Source: Saccharospirillum sp043196875 | GTDB taxonomy: Bacteria > Pseudomonadota > Gammaproteobacteria > Pseudomonadales > Natronospirillaceae | DNA: 64,000 nt | Reading direction: 5' to 3' | Assembly (NCBI RefSeq): GCF_043196875.1 | Contig: NZ_JBEBMX010000009.1 | Location: 1 to 64,000, forward strand | Part shown: positions 15,969-26,200 of the stretch, one piece after another | Layout of the letters: each line of letters opens with the position of its first letter | Position numbering within the stretch: the stretch's first letter is position 1 | Position numbers and translations under genes: made by a program | The notes under the pieces: generated by a model | The model's database searches: none | What the model was told of the DNA's origin: nothing | What the model saw: only the letters and a program-made list of their open reading frames with translations

Positions 15969-17583
15969 CCTGACCTCTCTTCAACCACTGCTGCGCACTG
16001 AGTTCGAAACAGGCCACCTCATGTCCGGCGACCTCTTTGTGGGCGATGGCGTTAAAACCCAGACGTCGATGAAACGCCAGGGAGGCATCGTTGGTGACCA
16101 ATACTTCGGCTTCCAAGTGCTGATATTCCAAGCGCTCAAAGGCGTGTTGCAAAGCACAGCGACCGAGTTTACGGCCGAGCCCTTTGGGCGCCTCTGGCGC
16201 CATATAAAAGCCCCAAACAGCACGATCTTCCGGCCGGGCCTGAAACTGCACGAAGCCTTGAGCCCGGCCCTCAACTTCAAAAATATACAGCTGCCGATCC
16301 GCATCGGCCTGCGCCTGGGCGAACCAGTTTTGGTGTTCGTCCGGCGTAATCTGGTGTTGATTATACATAGCGCTGCGCACCTGCGGATGGTTGCGCCATT
16401 GCCGCACCAGGGCCAAATCCTCTGTTGTCATTTCCCGCAACCGACCGGTGGCCGCAGCAACAGCCGCCGGTCTCGGCATCAACTGTTGCAGAACCCGTGC
16501 CACGCCCAGGCCATCGCATTGACGGGCGGCGGCATCACTCAACGACTGCAACCGGCTGGTATCGGCCAATAACGTCTGCAATGCCTGGGTTAATTGCGCC
16601 GCCGTCTGCTCACTCCATTGACCCAGCGCAATGGCAGCGCCGCTGTCGCTCAGATAACGGGCGTTATGACGCTGATTCTCCGCCAGCAGCAAAAGCACTG
16701 TGGGTACGCCCAGCGTACAACGCTCCCAACTACTGGTACCGGCGGCCCCTATACAGATGTCGGCATTGGCCAGGTGTTGCGCCATGGTGTTGACCTGGGT
16801 ATGCATCTGACAGGCGGGCCAGTGCTCGGCAATCCATTGCCGCAATGCGGTGATATGAGGATTGGACGAACCGACGATGACCTCGACCGACAGCGCATCG
16901 GCGAGCGGCAACAGACTGCTTAAAGCGGCCTTGGTCAGGTTGTCGGCATCGACCCCGCCAAGGCTGATTAACACCTTCAGGGGACCGTCGATTGGCTGGT
17001 GTCGCCGCGCCAGACTGACCTCACGCCACTGAGCAAACTCAGGCCGCAGCAAGGCGTACTGTGGTCCTAACAACAGTCGACAACCGGCATCGATCCAGTC
17101 GCTGTAGACTTCGGCCGTTTTGTCGGCCGATGCATCCAGCAACCAACGGCATTGATGCGGCCGGTCGTTAAGATCGTCGATTACCAGAATCGGAGCGATA
17201 GCAGCCAAGGCCTGCTCCCAGGGTGAGGCTAAGGCATAGTGGTCGACGATGATCCATCCGGGTTTGCCCATCGCCTGCACCGCCGGCTCAGCCAGCCAAT
17301 TCAGACAGGCCTCGGCATCGGCCCGTTCACCGCCATCGAGCCAGTGCGAATGGGCGTAATCAGTAGCCGGAAGCGTATCGGTACTAGCGCTAGCAGCGGC
17401 TAATTCGACACAGCGATGACCGGCCTGTTCAGCCAGCGACTGACAGCTGTCCAGGGTGTTGCGGTACACAAAGACAACCTCAACGCCGGCCTGCGCCAGT
17501 CCATCGGCGAGTGCCAGACAGCGCATCCAATGGCCGGCGCCGATGGTCGTACTGGCATCCACCCGGAATAATGCCCAACTCAT
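15958..17583 (-). CDS. pseG: PseG-PseH fusion: UDP-sugar hydrolase and N-acetyltransferase
   Basis: One 541-residue protein carries two Pse steps. Residues 1-~365 are PseG, the GT-B-like hydrolase that removes UDP (RVDASTTIGAGHWMRCLALA with the catalytic-type His18; ISLGGVDADNLT; GAAGTSSWERCTLGVP). Residues ~378-541 are a GNAT acetyltransferase matching PseH (LREMTTEDLALVRQWRNHPQVRSAMYN, WGFYMAPEAPKGLGRKLG, VLVTNDASLAFHRRLGF), which acetylates the 4-amino sugar made by PseC. In most species these are separate genes. PseH acts just before PseG, so the fusion joins consecutive steps. It overlaps the pseF stop as ATGA. Confidence 0.92.
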   Translation of the reverse strand: MSWALFRVDASTTIGAGHWMRCLALADGLAQAGVEVVFVYRNTLDSCQSLAEQAGHRCVELAAASASTDTLPATDYAHSHWLDGGERADAEACLNWLAEPAVQAMGKPGWIIVDHYALASPWEQALAAIAPILVIDDLNDRPHQCRWLLDASADKTAEVYSDWIDAGCRLLLGPQYALLRPEFAQWREVSLARRHQPIDGPLKVLISLGGVDADNLTKAALSSLLPLADALSVEVIVGSSNPHITALRQWIAEHWPACQMHTQVNTMAQHLANADICIGAAGTSSWERCTLGVPTVLLLLAENQRHNARYLSDSGAAIALGQWSEQTAAQLTQALQTLLADTSRLQSLSDAAARQCDGLGVARVLQQLMPRPAAVAAATGRLREMTTEDLALVRQWRNHPQVRSAMYNQHQITPDEHQNWFAQAQADADRQLYIFEVEGRAQGFVQFQARPEDRAVWGFYMAPEAPKGLGRKLGRCALQHAFERLEYQHLEAEVLVTNDASLAFHRRLGFNAIAHKEVAGHEVACFELSAQQWLKRGQDVE

Positions 17584-18278
17584 GCGCTCCCGGCTCCCCG
17601 GCGCAAGGCGAACAAGGCTTCAGCCATCGCCCAGTCCGCTTCGGTATCGATATCCTGAGCATCACGGCCATCAAGCAACAGCGGACGCGAACGTGGGCCT
17701 AATATCGGACGGCGCTGATAAAAGGCGTCGAACTGACCCCAGTAAAACTGGCCAGCATCGTGATAACAGGGCTCCAAATCCTGAGAGCGCTGCTGCGCCA
17801 TTTCAGGTTGCAACCAATCCACGCCACCCTCCGGCAACAGTCGTAACGCTCGTTGAATGGGGTAATCGAAACGCACCGCGGCAAACACATAATCCCAGTC
17901 GGCCTGGTCGAGCCATTGCTGCGCCTCAACTAAGACCGCCGGCGTGACAAAAGCAGCAGTGGCATAGAGACAACAGAGTTGCGATGGAGGTGTTCCTTTG
18001 CGTTGCAGCCAATCGGCGGCGTGGTGCATCACATCGGCCGTTGTCGCAAAGTCATCGGCTAGAGACCCGGGGCGCATAAAGGGCACTTCGGCGCCGGACT
18101 TGAGCGCAACCTCGGCAATGTCGGCATCGTCGGTAGAAACGATGACCCGATCAAAACAGCCTGATTGCAACGCCGCGTCAATCGACCAAGCCATCATGGG
18201 ACGACCGTGAAAGGGACGAATATTTTTACCCGGTATCCGTTTGGAACCGCCGCGTGCTGGGATGATGGCCACCTTCAT
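17580..18278 (-). CDS. pseF: Pseudaminate cytidylyltransferase
   Basis: PseF activates pseudaminic acid with CTP to CMP-Pse, the donor for flagellin glycosylation. The 232-residue protein starts MKVAIIPARGGSKRIPGKNIR, the nucleotide-binding signature of CMP-sugar synthetases. It also has VSTDDADIAEVA and LADDFATTADVMHHA, as in PseF. The ATG at 18278 is used because it begins the conserved domain and lies 5 bases after the pseC stop; upstream in-frame codons would run into pseC. It overlaps the next gene by 4 bases. Confidence 0.93.
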   Translation of the reverse strand: MKVAIIPARGGSKRIPGKNIRPFHGRPMMAWSIDAALQSGCFDRVIVSTDDADIAEVALKSGAEVPFMRPGSLADDFATTADVMHHAADWLQRKGTPPSQLCCLYATAAFVTPAVLVEAQQWLDQADWDYVFAAVRFDYPIQRALRLLPEGGVDWLQPEMAQQRSQDLEPCYHDAGQFYWGQFDAFYQRRPILGPRSRPLLLDGRDAQDIDTEADWAMAEALFALRRGAGSA

Positions 18279-18282
18279 GGCA

Positions 18283-19431
18283 TTAACCCAAAGCCTTAAC
18301 CAGCACATCGACCACGCTTTGCTGATCATGCGAGGTCAGGTCGGCATAGACTGGTAACGACAACGCCCGACGGTAGTAGTCTTCAGCCACCGGGAAGTCG
18401 CCCCAGTCAAAACCACGCGCGCGATAAAACGGCTGCGTATGGACCGGAATGTAATGCACATTGACGCCAATAGCCGCCGCGCGCATCTGCTGATAAAGCT
18501 GAGCGCGAGCCGGTTCATCGGCTACGCAAACCGGATAGAGGTGATAACTCGAATCGCTGTCCGGGTGCTGCCAGGGCAACTGCAGCGGCAAGGACGCTAA
18601 GCGCTCCTGATAGCGTGCCACCTGTTGCCGGCGCGCCTCGAGAAAAGCATCCAGACGCTGCAACTGACTCAAACCCAAAGCCGCCTGTAATTCGGTCAAT
18701 CGATAGTTAAAGCCGAGCGCCTGCTGTTCGTAATACCAGCCACCGCTGTCTGGTGCTTGCAACAACTGCGCATCACGAGTCACACCATGACTGCGCAACA
18801 ATTGCATACGCTCAGCCAACTGCGCCTGATTGGTAGTAGCCAGACCGCCTTCGGCCGTGGTCATGATTTTGACCGGATGAAAACTGAACACAGTGATGTC
18901 GCTGTAACGGCCATTACCGACCGGCTCATCGCGATAACGGGCACCGACAGCGTGAGAGGCATCTTCCACCACAGCAAAACCATAGCGCTGGCTGAGTTCG
19001 GCAATAGCCGCCATCTCGCAAGGCTGGCCGGCCAGGTGCACCGCTGCAACCACCTTGGGTAAGCGTCCCTGCCGTTCAGCCTGAGCCAGTTTTTCCGCCA
19101 GGGCATCACAACAGAGGTTATAAGTACGCGCATCAATGTCGACAAAATCGACGTCGGCCCCGCAATACAGAGCCGCGTTGGCGGTCGCTACAAAGGTAAT
19201 CGGCGACGTCCAGACGCTATCACCAGGCCCGACACCCAGCGCCAGATAGGCCAGATGCAACGCCGAGGTAGCGCTGTTGCAGGCCACTGCGTAAGACGCC
19301 TGAACGCGTTGAGCGAAGGCTTGCTCGAACGCAGGCACCACCGGTCCCTGGGTCAGAAAATTTGAGCGCAAGACCTCGACCACCGCTTCGATGTCGGCCT
19401 CGCTGATGGATTGACGACCGTATGGAATCAT
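18283..19431 (-). CDS. pseC: UDP-4-amino-4,6-dideoxy-N-acetyl-beta-L-altrosamine transaminase
   Basis: PseC is a PLP aminotransferase of the DegT/DnrJ/EryC1 (ArnB-like) family that aminates the 4-keto product of PseB. The 382-residue protein has IPYGRQSISEADIEAV at the start, ACNSATSALHLAY (PLP phosphate contact), VVEDASHAVGARY and the lysine motif FSFHPVKIMTTAEGG. It overlaps the pseB stop by four bases (ATGA), consistent with coupled translation. Confidence 0.93.
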   Translation of the reverse strand: MIPYGRQSISEADIEAVVEVLRSNFLTQGPVVPAFEQAFAQRVQASYAVACNSATSALHLAYLALGVGPGDSVWTSPITFVATANAALYCGADVDFVDIDARTYNLCCDALAEKLAQAERQGRLPKVVAAVHLAGQPCEMAAIAELSQRYGFAVVEDASHAVGARYRDEPVGNGRYSDITVFSFHPVKIMTTAEGGLATTNQAQLAERMQLLRSHGVTRDAQLLQAPDSGGWYYEQQALGFNYRLTELQAALGLSQLQRLDAFLEARRQQVARYQERLASLPLQLPWQHPDSDSSYHLYPVCVADEPARAQLYQQMRAAAIGVNVHYIPVHTQPFYRARGFDWGDFPVAEDYYRRALSLPVYADLTSHDQQSVVDVLVKALG

Positions 19432-20429
19432 AGCCCGATGGATGCGTGTAAATCGCGGATGGCATCGACGCTCAAAAAGTCGGGGTTGGTACCGGAATCG
19501 TAATAAAAACCCGGCTCCACCAAAGCACCCTGCTCGCCCAAACGGTTGCGCGCATAGTTGACTTTTTGATCCATAAACTTGATCGCGGGTGTGATGACGT
19601 AGTGATCATCAAATTCCAGCGTCCGATAGGAATCATCACGCGGAATCATCTGCTCGTGCAATTTTTCCCCCGGGCGAATACCGACAATTTTATGCGGCAC
19701 ATCCGGCGCTACCGCAGCGGCCAGATCGGTAATGCGTACCGACGGAATTTTCGGCACAAAAATTTCGCCGCCATACATGCGTTCGAAGCCAGACATCACC
19801 AGATCGACACCTTGTTGCAAGGTGATCCAGAAGCGGGTCATTTCAGCATCGGTGATTGGCAGTTCGGTTTTGCCTTCCGCAATCAGGCGCTTAAAAAACG
19901 GCACCACAGAACCGCGGGAACCGACCACATTGCCGTAACGAACCACGGCAAAACGCGGCACATCGCTGCCTACCATATTGTTGGCAGCGACAAAGAGTTT
20001 GTCCGACGCCAGCTTGGTCGCGCCGTATAAATTAATCGGATTGGCGGCTTTATCGGTCGACAGAGCAATGACTTTTTGCACGCGGTTTTCAATCGCCGCA
20101 CGGATGACATTTTCTGCCCCGTTGATGTTGGTGCGGATGCATTCTGTCGGATTATATTCGGCAACAGGAACGTGCTTTAGCGCCGCTGCGTGAATGACAA
20201 AATCAACGCCTTTAAAAGCCTGCATCACGCGTTCTTTATCGCGTACATCGCCAATAAAATAACGCATACAGGGTGCGTTGAACTCTTGCTGCATTTCATA
20301 CTGCTTGAGTTCATCACGGGAAAAAATCACCAGACGTTTAGGTCGAAACCGAGACAGAATGGTTCGCACAAACTGCTTACCAAAGGAACCTGTGCCCCCG
20401 GTAATCACAATGGATGCATTATCGAACAT
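19428..20429 (-). CDS. pseB: UDP-N-acetylglucosamine 4,6-dehydratase (inverting)
   Basis: PseB (FlaA1 family) performs the first step of pseudaminic acid synthesis, giving a UDP-4-keto-6-deoxy-L-sugar. The short-chain dehydrogenase fold is clear: ITGGTGSFGKQF binds NADP near residue 10, ALSTDKA and LYGATKLASDK supply catalytic residues, and VRYGNVVGSRGSVVP follows. I place the start at the ATG at 20429 (MFDNASI), since GAGGT lies 6 bases before it; the ATG two codons earlier touches the SD. That gives 333 aa, the usual length. Confidence 0.94.
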   Translation of the reverse strand: MFDNASIVITGGTGSFGKQFVRTILSRFRPKRLVIFSRDELKQYEMQQEFNAPCMRYFIGDVRDKERVMQAFKGVDFVIHAAALKHVPVAEYNPTECIRTNINGAENVIRAAIENRVQKVIALSTDKAANPINLYGATKLASDKLFVAANNMVGSDVPRFAVVRYGNVVGSRGSVVPFFKRLIAEGKTELPITDAEMTRFWITLQQGVDLVMSGFERMYGGEIFVPKIPSVRITDLAAAVAPDVPHKIVGIRPGEKLHEQMIPRDDSYRTLEFDDHYVITPAIKFMDQKVNYARNRLGEQGALVEPGFYYDSGTNPDFLSVDAIRDLHASIGL

Positions 20430-20482
20430 AGACATACCTCGACAACCGGTCTGCTGCGTTGCAGACACTCGCTATTATGACG

Positions 20483-21400
20483 TTAAGCATAGCCCCACTG
20501 GCTAACCACCATTTCATAACTACTGGCAAAAATGGCGTTTTCACGTCGTAAGCAGGGAAACCCTGCAATCACCGGATACACGCTCAGTGCCTCCGGGCTG
20601 TAATACATCTGCCCCAACTCGACCAGGGGTGTTTTATATTGCGGACAGGCAAAGGGACTGTCCGAATTCAGATCCAATCCTGAATCGGCCGGCGGTTTTT
20701 CAATGATGGTCACCGCCGTCGGATTGAGCGGATTCACCGACACTGGCATCGGTCGATGATCGACTACCGTCATGCCTAACTCACGAGCGGTGTCCGCCAG
20801 GCCTTTGCAATAACCGTGATGATCCATACGCGCCCGGGCTTCATCACTGGCAAATTCGTAACCCGGCTCAAACAGCACCAGATAGCGACCGGCCACCCGA
20901 TACAGTTCTTGTAAAATAGTCGCTTCGCGTCCGCCATTGGGTTCAATGGAATGCGAGGTATACACCAGATCAATGGCGTTGCTGGCCATCGGAATAGCCA
21001 GTAAATCACCGGTGCACAGTTGGGCACTGACGCCTTGTCGTTGCAACCAATGATGACCATGCGCCACCCGCGACCAGCTCAAATCAAAACCGTAGCCCTG
21101 GGCGTGTGACAGCTGCCCGGCCACTGCGGCCAGCGTGGTGGCTTCACCGACGCCGGCCTCGAGCAAGTGGCGGCTGTCGTTAAAATCGTTCAGGATCGTC
21201 AACAACGCCTCGTTGTAGGCGAGCTTACGTTCAGCGTGTTGCGGATTTTCCAGCGCTTTAATGTAAGAACCCGCCTGCAAGTCGTAGGCGACTTCAATGA
21301 TCTCGCTGTTGTTCTCCGTCAAGCCGCGATCGGCACGCATCAGGGCGCTGATATTGTCACCCTGCTGATAATGCGTTTTTAATTGTCGAGGCGACTTCAT
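20483..21400 (-). CDS. SAM-dependent methyltransferase with C-terminal Trm112-like segment
   Basis: First gene of the sugar operon. Residues ~75-220 form a class I methyltransferase (LLEAGVGEATTLAAVAG, YGFDLSWSRVAHG, AIDLVYTSHSIEPNGG). The C-terminal ~55 residues (FACPQYKTPLVELGQMYYSPEALSVYPVIAGFPCLRREN) resemble a Trm112p-like zinc segment, with CP and FPCL preserved but fewer cysteines. The 305-residue protein probably methylates a flagellar sugar or flagellin, which is inferred only from its place before pseB. No clear promoter was found upstream. Confidence 0.7.
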   Translation of the reverse strand: MKSPRQLKTHYQQGDNISALMRADRGLTENNSEIIEVAYDLQAGSYIKALENPQHAERKLAYNEALLTILNDFNDSRHLLEAGVGEATTLAAVAGQLSHAQGYGFDLSWSRVAHGHHWLQRQGVSAQLCTGDLLAIPMASNAIDLVYTSHSIEPNGGREATILQELYRVAGRYLVLFEPGYEFASDEARARMDHHGYCKGLADTARELGMTVVDHRPMPVSVNPLNPTAVTIIEKPPADSGLDLNSDSPFACPQYKTPLVELGQMYYSPEALSVYPVIAGFPCLRRENAIFASSYEMVVSQWGYA

Positions 21401-21591
21401 AAGGTCCGTCCTGTCATTTAGGTGTCGGTAAAGCGACGCTATCGTGCGTTATAACGCTACTGATGAAAACAACTCTAGCATGTATCCGGCGTCCACCAGA
21501 CTGTATCGCGCCACAACCGAGAAGCGCTATGCAATATGCAGACGCTTGTGCCATGCTATCGACTCTGCACAACTTGGTCTGAGAGGACCTC

Positions 21592-21882
21592 ATGGCTCAT
21601 CCACTCGTTGAATCCCTGTTGCCGTTGCTCAACCAGCAAAACAATTTAGAGCCGGCTTTTGAGCAATGGCGTCAGCGTTGCGAACAAAGTCTGGCGCAAA
21701 TGCCGGCCTCACAACGCCAGGAGGTTATCCAACAATTGCAAGCCGTTATCGCCGAAAACCACAACCTGGCGATGCAGGAAACCCAGCACATCTGGGATGA
21801 GCTGATTCAACTGCATCCGGCCAAACCCAGCAGTGCGGCCAAGGCCAAACGCTACAATCAGATCAATCAGCTTAAAGACTGA
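21592..21882 (+). CDS. Small helical protein of unknown function
   Basis: The 96-residue protein is predicted almost entirely helical and rich in Gln, Leu and Ala (MAHPLVESLLPLLNQQNN, then FEQWRQRCEQSLAQMPASQRQEVIQQLQ), with a basic tail. A strong SD (GAGAGG) precedes its ATG. It stands alone on the plus strand between the sugar operon and the 3' end of flgL. Size and composition recall flagellar export chaperones of the FliT/FlgN type, but there is no sequence signature I can rely on. Confidence 0.65.
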   Translation: MAHPLVESLLPLLNQQNNLEPAFEQWRQRCEQSLAQMPASQRQEVIQQLQAVIAENHNLAMQETQHIWDELIQLHPAKPSSAAKAKRYNQINQLKD

Positions 21883-21898
21883 TCAACCCGCCCCACCG

Positions 21899-23155
21899 TT
21901 AACGAATAAAATCAAACAAACTGAGCTGGCTGGTCTGCGCAAAACTCTGTTGAGCCGCCTGCAAGGTCAAACTCTGCATCTGTAATCGACTGACCGCTTC
22001 TGCCCAATCGACATCCTGTATCTGTGAGCGAACGTCCTGCATATCCAACTTGCTGTCAGCATGCTGGTTGGTGACCGACTGGGATGTATTCAGTCGAGCC
22101 CCAATGCGGGCCTGAACCTGGGATATTTTATCGACGGCGTTATCCAAATTACCCAGGGTTTGTTCGATGGCTTCATCATAAGCATCGTCGAATGCGGTAC
22201 CGGGTGGATAGCTCTCCAGCGCAAACAAAAATTTCTCGAAGGTGGTCAAAATGCCCTGCTTGTTGCTGGTCTCGACCACAAACTCATCGCCCGGTGCCGG
22301 GTCGCCCACCACGGTGACGCTCATGCCACCGAATTCAATATTGCCGCCAGGTACATAAGGAATGTTTTTCAAGCCTTCCACGACCCGACCATCCGATTTC
22401 CGGCGCACCGTATAGTTCGGTTCAGAGGGCTCAATATCGAGCGGGTTTTCGAAGGTAATTACCGCATCGTGCGGGAAGAATTCGTCCAGCGCCTGCTGAT
22501 CACGGGTGATGCCGGCAGAGATAATTCCCGGCGGGTTGCCACTGTTCAGCGGGTTGCCATAGGTGGAGAAACTCGGCTCGACGGCGGGGATGTCCATAAA
22601 GACATCCTTGCCAGAATCACTGGAGGCAAGGGTGACGTTCTGGCTGATCTGCAAATAGCGCACGCCCTGGTCGCCTTCAAAGGAAGTACCACCACCGAGA
22701 TTGCGCTGGAAGGGTTGAGTGCCACCGGAATAGCCGGCAAACAGATATTCGCCGCTGCCATCTTTACTGTTCATCAGGTCGTACAGTTCATCAACGCGTA
22801 TACGAACTTCAGCAGCAATGGCCAGGCGATCTTCATCGTTCAGGGTCGCCGCGTTACCGGCTTTCACCGCCTGCTCGCGAATACGGCCGATGGTGTTCTG
22901 GATCGATTCCAGAATGCCCTCTTCCTCATTAAGGCGACCCTCAACCAGAATAATATTGCGCTCGTATTGTGTGGTCAGCGCAATTTCCTGATTCAACTGC
23001 AACACCCGGGCGGCACCGACCGGATCATCGGCGGGTGTCAGAATACGCAAGCCGGTACTCATTTGCTCCTGAGTCCGCATCATATCGGCCTGCAACTGGG
23101 TCATGTCACTGACTGGACGGTTGAACATCCAGTAGGTTGAAACACGATCGACCAT
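21899..23155 (-). CDS. flgL: Flagellar hook-filament junction protein FlgL (HAP3)
   Basis: FlgL joins FlgK to the filament. The flagellin-like N-terminus (RVSTYWMFNRPVSDMTQLQADMMRTQEQMSTGLRI, then TPADDPVGAARVLQL) and C-terminus (LQMQSLTLQAAQQSFAQTSQLSLFDFIR) are diagnostic. At 418 aa it is only modestly longer than common forms (about 300-430), unlike its enlarged neighbours FlgK and FlgE. SD AGGAGG precedes the ATG. It ends the flg operon. Confidence 0.95.
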   Translation of the reverse strand: MVDRVSTYWMFNRPVSDMTQLQADMMRTQEQMSTGLRILTPADDPVGAARVLQLNQEIALTTQYERNIILVEGRLNEEEGILESIQNTIGRIREQAVKAGNAATLNDEDRLAIAAEVRIRVDELYDLMNSKDGSGEYLFAGYSGGTQPFQRNLGGGTSFEGDQGVRYLQISQNVTLASSDSGKDVFMDIPAVEPSFSTYGNPLNSGNPPGIISAGITRDQQALDEFFPHDAVITFENPLDIEPSEPNYTVRRKSDGRVVEGLKNIPYVPGGNIEFGGMSVTVVGDPAPGDEFVVETSNKQGILTTFEKFLFALESYPPGTAFDDAYDEAIEQTLGNLDNAVDKISQVQARIGARLNTSQSVTNQHADSKLDMQDVRSQIQDVDWAEAVSRLQMQSLTLQAAQQSFAQTSQLSLFDFIR

Positions 23156-23222
23156 CTCGACCTCCTAAACGGTCATCCTGTGGTGGATGACGGCAAACTT
23201 ATCGGCCTGTCCGCAGCGAGGC

Positions 23223-26200
23223 TTAACGGAAGGCGCCAATCAAAGCGTTGAACGTTTCCTGGGCGACACTGATCACCTGGGCATTGGCCTGGTAGGCCAA
23301 CTGAAATTCGATCAATAAGGCGGCTTCTTCGTCCAGGTTCACACCCCGCACCGAGTTCAGATCGGACTCAGTGCCTTCCAAAACGGCTTCGGCTGCCTGG
23401 GCACGAATCTGCGCCTGGTTGGTTTTGGTGCCCACCTTCTCGACCGATTGGCTGTAAGCTTCGGTAAAGGTCATGCCGCCTTCCCGTTCATTCAGCGTAT
23501 CCGTGGTTTCCAGCGCAATCAGATCGAGCGCATTACGGTTATCGGAGATGCCGTCTGAATTCCATTCGATGGTGAAGCTGTCACCGGCTTCCGGGCGACC
23601 GGAAATGGTGAACTGAAAGCCCTGATAGGTCGGCTTGGCGGCCGACACACCGGTAAAGATCGCGCCGTCACTGGGATCGGTTTTCATGGAAATACCGTCG
23701 GCCATGGTGACATCAACCTGACCACCCACATTCATGCCGGCGGTATCGTCATTACCCGAGCCGGCCATCTTAACGAACACCTGGTAACTGATTTCGCCTT
23801 CCGCAGAAATGCTGACCTCGGCGCGTCCGGGGCTATCGAGCAGCGCACCGATCTTGGCTTCGATTTCGGCTTTAACGTCGTCGCCGGTGGCGTGGTCACC
23901 GGTCAGTTCAATGGTGCCCTTGCGACCGTCCGGCAAATACATCTGATAGCGATAAGGACCACCTTCGCTGAAATCGAAACCGGTCAGGTTGTTCAACAGG
24001 CCGCGTGTTTCACCTTCAACGGCTTCCACCGGCCAGTTTTCACCGGTGCTGATTTCGAAGGTATCGCCCGGATCAATGGCATCGTTCGGCGGCGGCGTAC
24101 CCAGCGGAGGTGTGCCGACGATGGCGGGATCGGGTTTATCGCCGCGCATCTCGATAAAGATGTCGTTACCCTTGGCATCGGTGATGGTCAGCGTTTCGCC
24201 ATCACTGCTGGCACGCACACCGGCTGCCACCAGGTCATAGTGCGAATTGATTCGATCGGCCAGAAAATCCGGCGTCATATCTTCGGGAATTTCTTCCGGA
24301 AAACCATCCATAAAGATGCTCTGGTTAGGACCCAGATCATCCAGGGTTATTTCGTAGCCATTGACCCAAACCTCGAACGGATTGGGTGGATCATAGGGCG
24401 TACCGGAGTTGGTGAAATTACTCAGTTTTACCTCGGTGTAGGCCCGTGCCTGCACGCCATCGACCTTGTTCAGTTCCTGGGCAATCTCGGCGGCAGTCGC
24501 GCCACTGGCGGTGGTAACGACTGGGTCTTGCGTCACCTTACCGGTAACCGGATCGGTTCGACTGAAGGTAAAACGCTCCGAATTGATGCCGTTGTAGGGC
24601 GTGGTCGAAGACGGACCGTCCGGGGTGATATAAGGCAGCTCCGGCAAGCGGGGACGCCACGAACTGACCATGGTTTCGCCCGGATCGGTCGGGAACAGAT
24701 CGTTTTCCGCGCCGGGGACATAACGGATATTTTCCATCGGCGGATCCAGCGGTTTGGGATTACCCGGATCGCTGTTATCGAGAATGGAATAATGCGTTTC
24801 GCTATGGAACACCACCACCAAAGGCGGGTTCAACTGACCTTCAATGGCAAAAGCTTTGCCGTCTTCACTGAGCATCTGGCCATGGTCGATCAGACCGGTA
24901 CCGAGGTTGCCCAAACTCTTGTCGGAACGCATCGGATAAGCCAGTGCCAATTCCGATGACTGCGACAACACAAAATCCATCTGCGAGGCGACATCGCGCA
25001 GTGGTTTGACAGTGAATTCGTCGCCGGCTTTAAAATTGCCTTCTTCGAGCACGATGCGCAGACCATCGAAACTGATTTCGGTTGGCAGGTTGCCACCATC
25101 AATGGTGCCGCCGTCCACTTTGACGCCATCGTTTTTACGGAACACTTCGTAGCTGTCGTCATCGGGGCCGGTAAAGCGGATGGTGTAATCGCTCGTGGTC
25201 AGGTCACCGACGTCGTCGAAATACAGGCTGAACACCTGGTTAATCGGTGGCTCGTTGAGACCATCGCCTTGAACGCGCGCCTGCTTGGCCAGTACCGGAT
25301 CGTTTAAATCCTGGAACATATCGCCGCCAAAATCGCCGTTCATATCGACGCCCTGATGATGCTTGGCATTGATTTCTTCGGTAAAGGCCACGGCAATACG
25401 GCCCAGTTCATTCATGGTCGGGTTCAGGGCTTCTTCGCGAAACGCAAACATGCCACCGAGCTTGCCGCCTTTGATGGTATCGGTCACAAACACATCGCGC
25501 AGATTGCTGACAAAACGAATGCCCATCTGCTGCGGATCTTCAGCCGACGGCACCGCCATCAGCCGGTGCGCCTGCTTGCCCAGCACCAGTGACTCGCCCT
25601 GACCAAAGGCAACATTGTACTGGCCGTTATCCTCGGTCACTTCGACGGGCAGGAACTCCGATAACTGCCGCACCAGTTCATCGCGCTGGTCCATCAGATC
25701 ATTGGGCGGTTCCGACTCGATCCGCCCCTGAGCGAAGACAATGCGCTCATTCAGATTGGCGATGCCTTCGACCAGCGCATTAATTTCATCGACGGCGGTC
25801 GATATCTGCCCGTTCAGAGTTTCGTTCTGGTTGGTCAGATAGCGATGCAGCGTTTTGAAACGATCAACAACGCCTTCAGCCGTCCCCACCACGACGTCGC
25901 GCGACGGCACATAACCGGGGTTGTCGGACGCACCCTGCAAGCTGGCGAAAAAGTTATCGAGCACCGATTGCAAACCGGTGCTTTGTGAAGCCAGCAATGA
26001 ATCAATGCGTTCGATGTTGGATTTATACGTCTGTTCGCGCTGAAAACTGCTGGTGTCGATGCGCTGCTGTTCCACCATAAACTGGTCGGTAATACGGCGC
26101 ACGGTGGAGATGCTGACGCCATTACCAATGTAACCGTAGCCGCGGAACTGAGGGTTATTGGTGTGCAGCACCACGTCCTGGCGTGAGTAACCTTCCACAC

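Noticed and set aside
21500..21560. TGGCAC...TGC on the minus strand as a sigma-54 promoter for the sugar operon
   Set aside because: The spacing is GG-N11-GC rather than N10, which sigma-54 does not tolerate well, and the distance to the start is about 150 bases.
22061..23140. 359-codon plus-strand frame opposite flgL
   Set aside because: Covers most of flgL in antisense, with no motifs and no ribosome site.
23892..24959. 355-codon plus-strand frame opposite flgK
   Set aside because: Shadow of flgK caused by GC-biased third positions; no recognisable domain.
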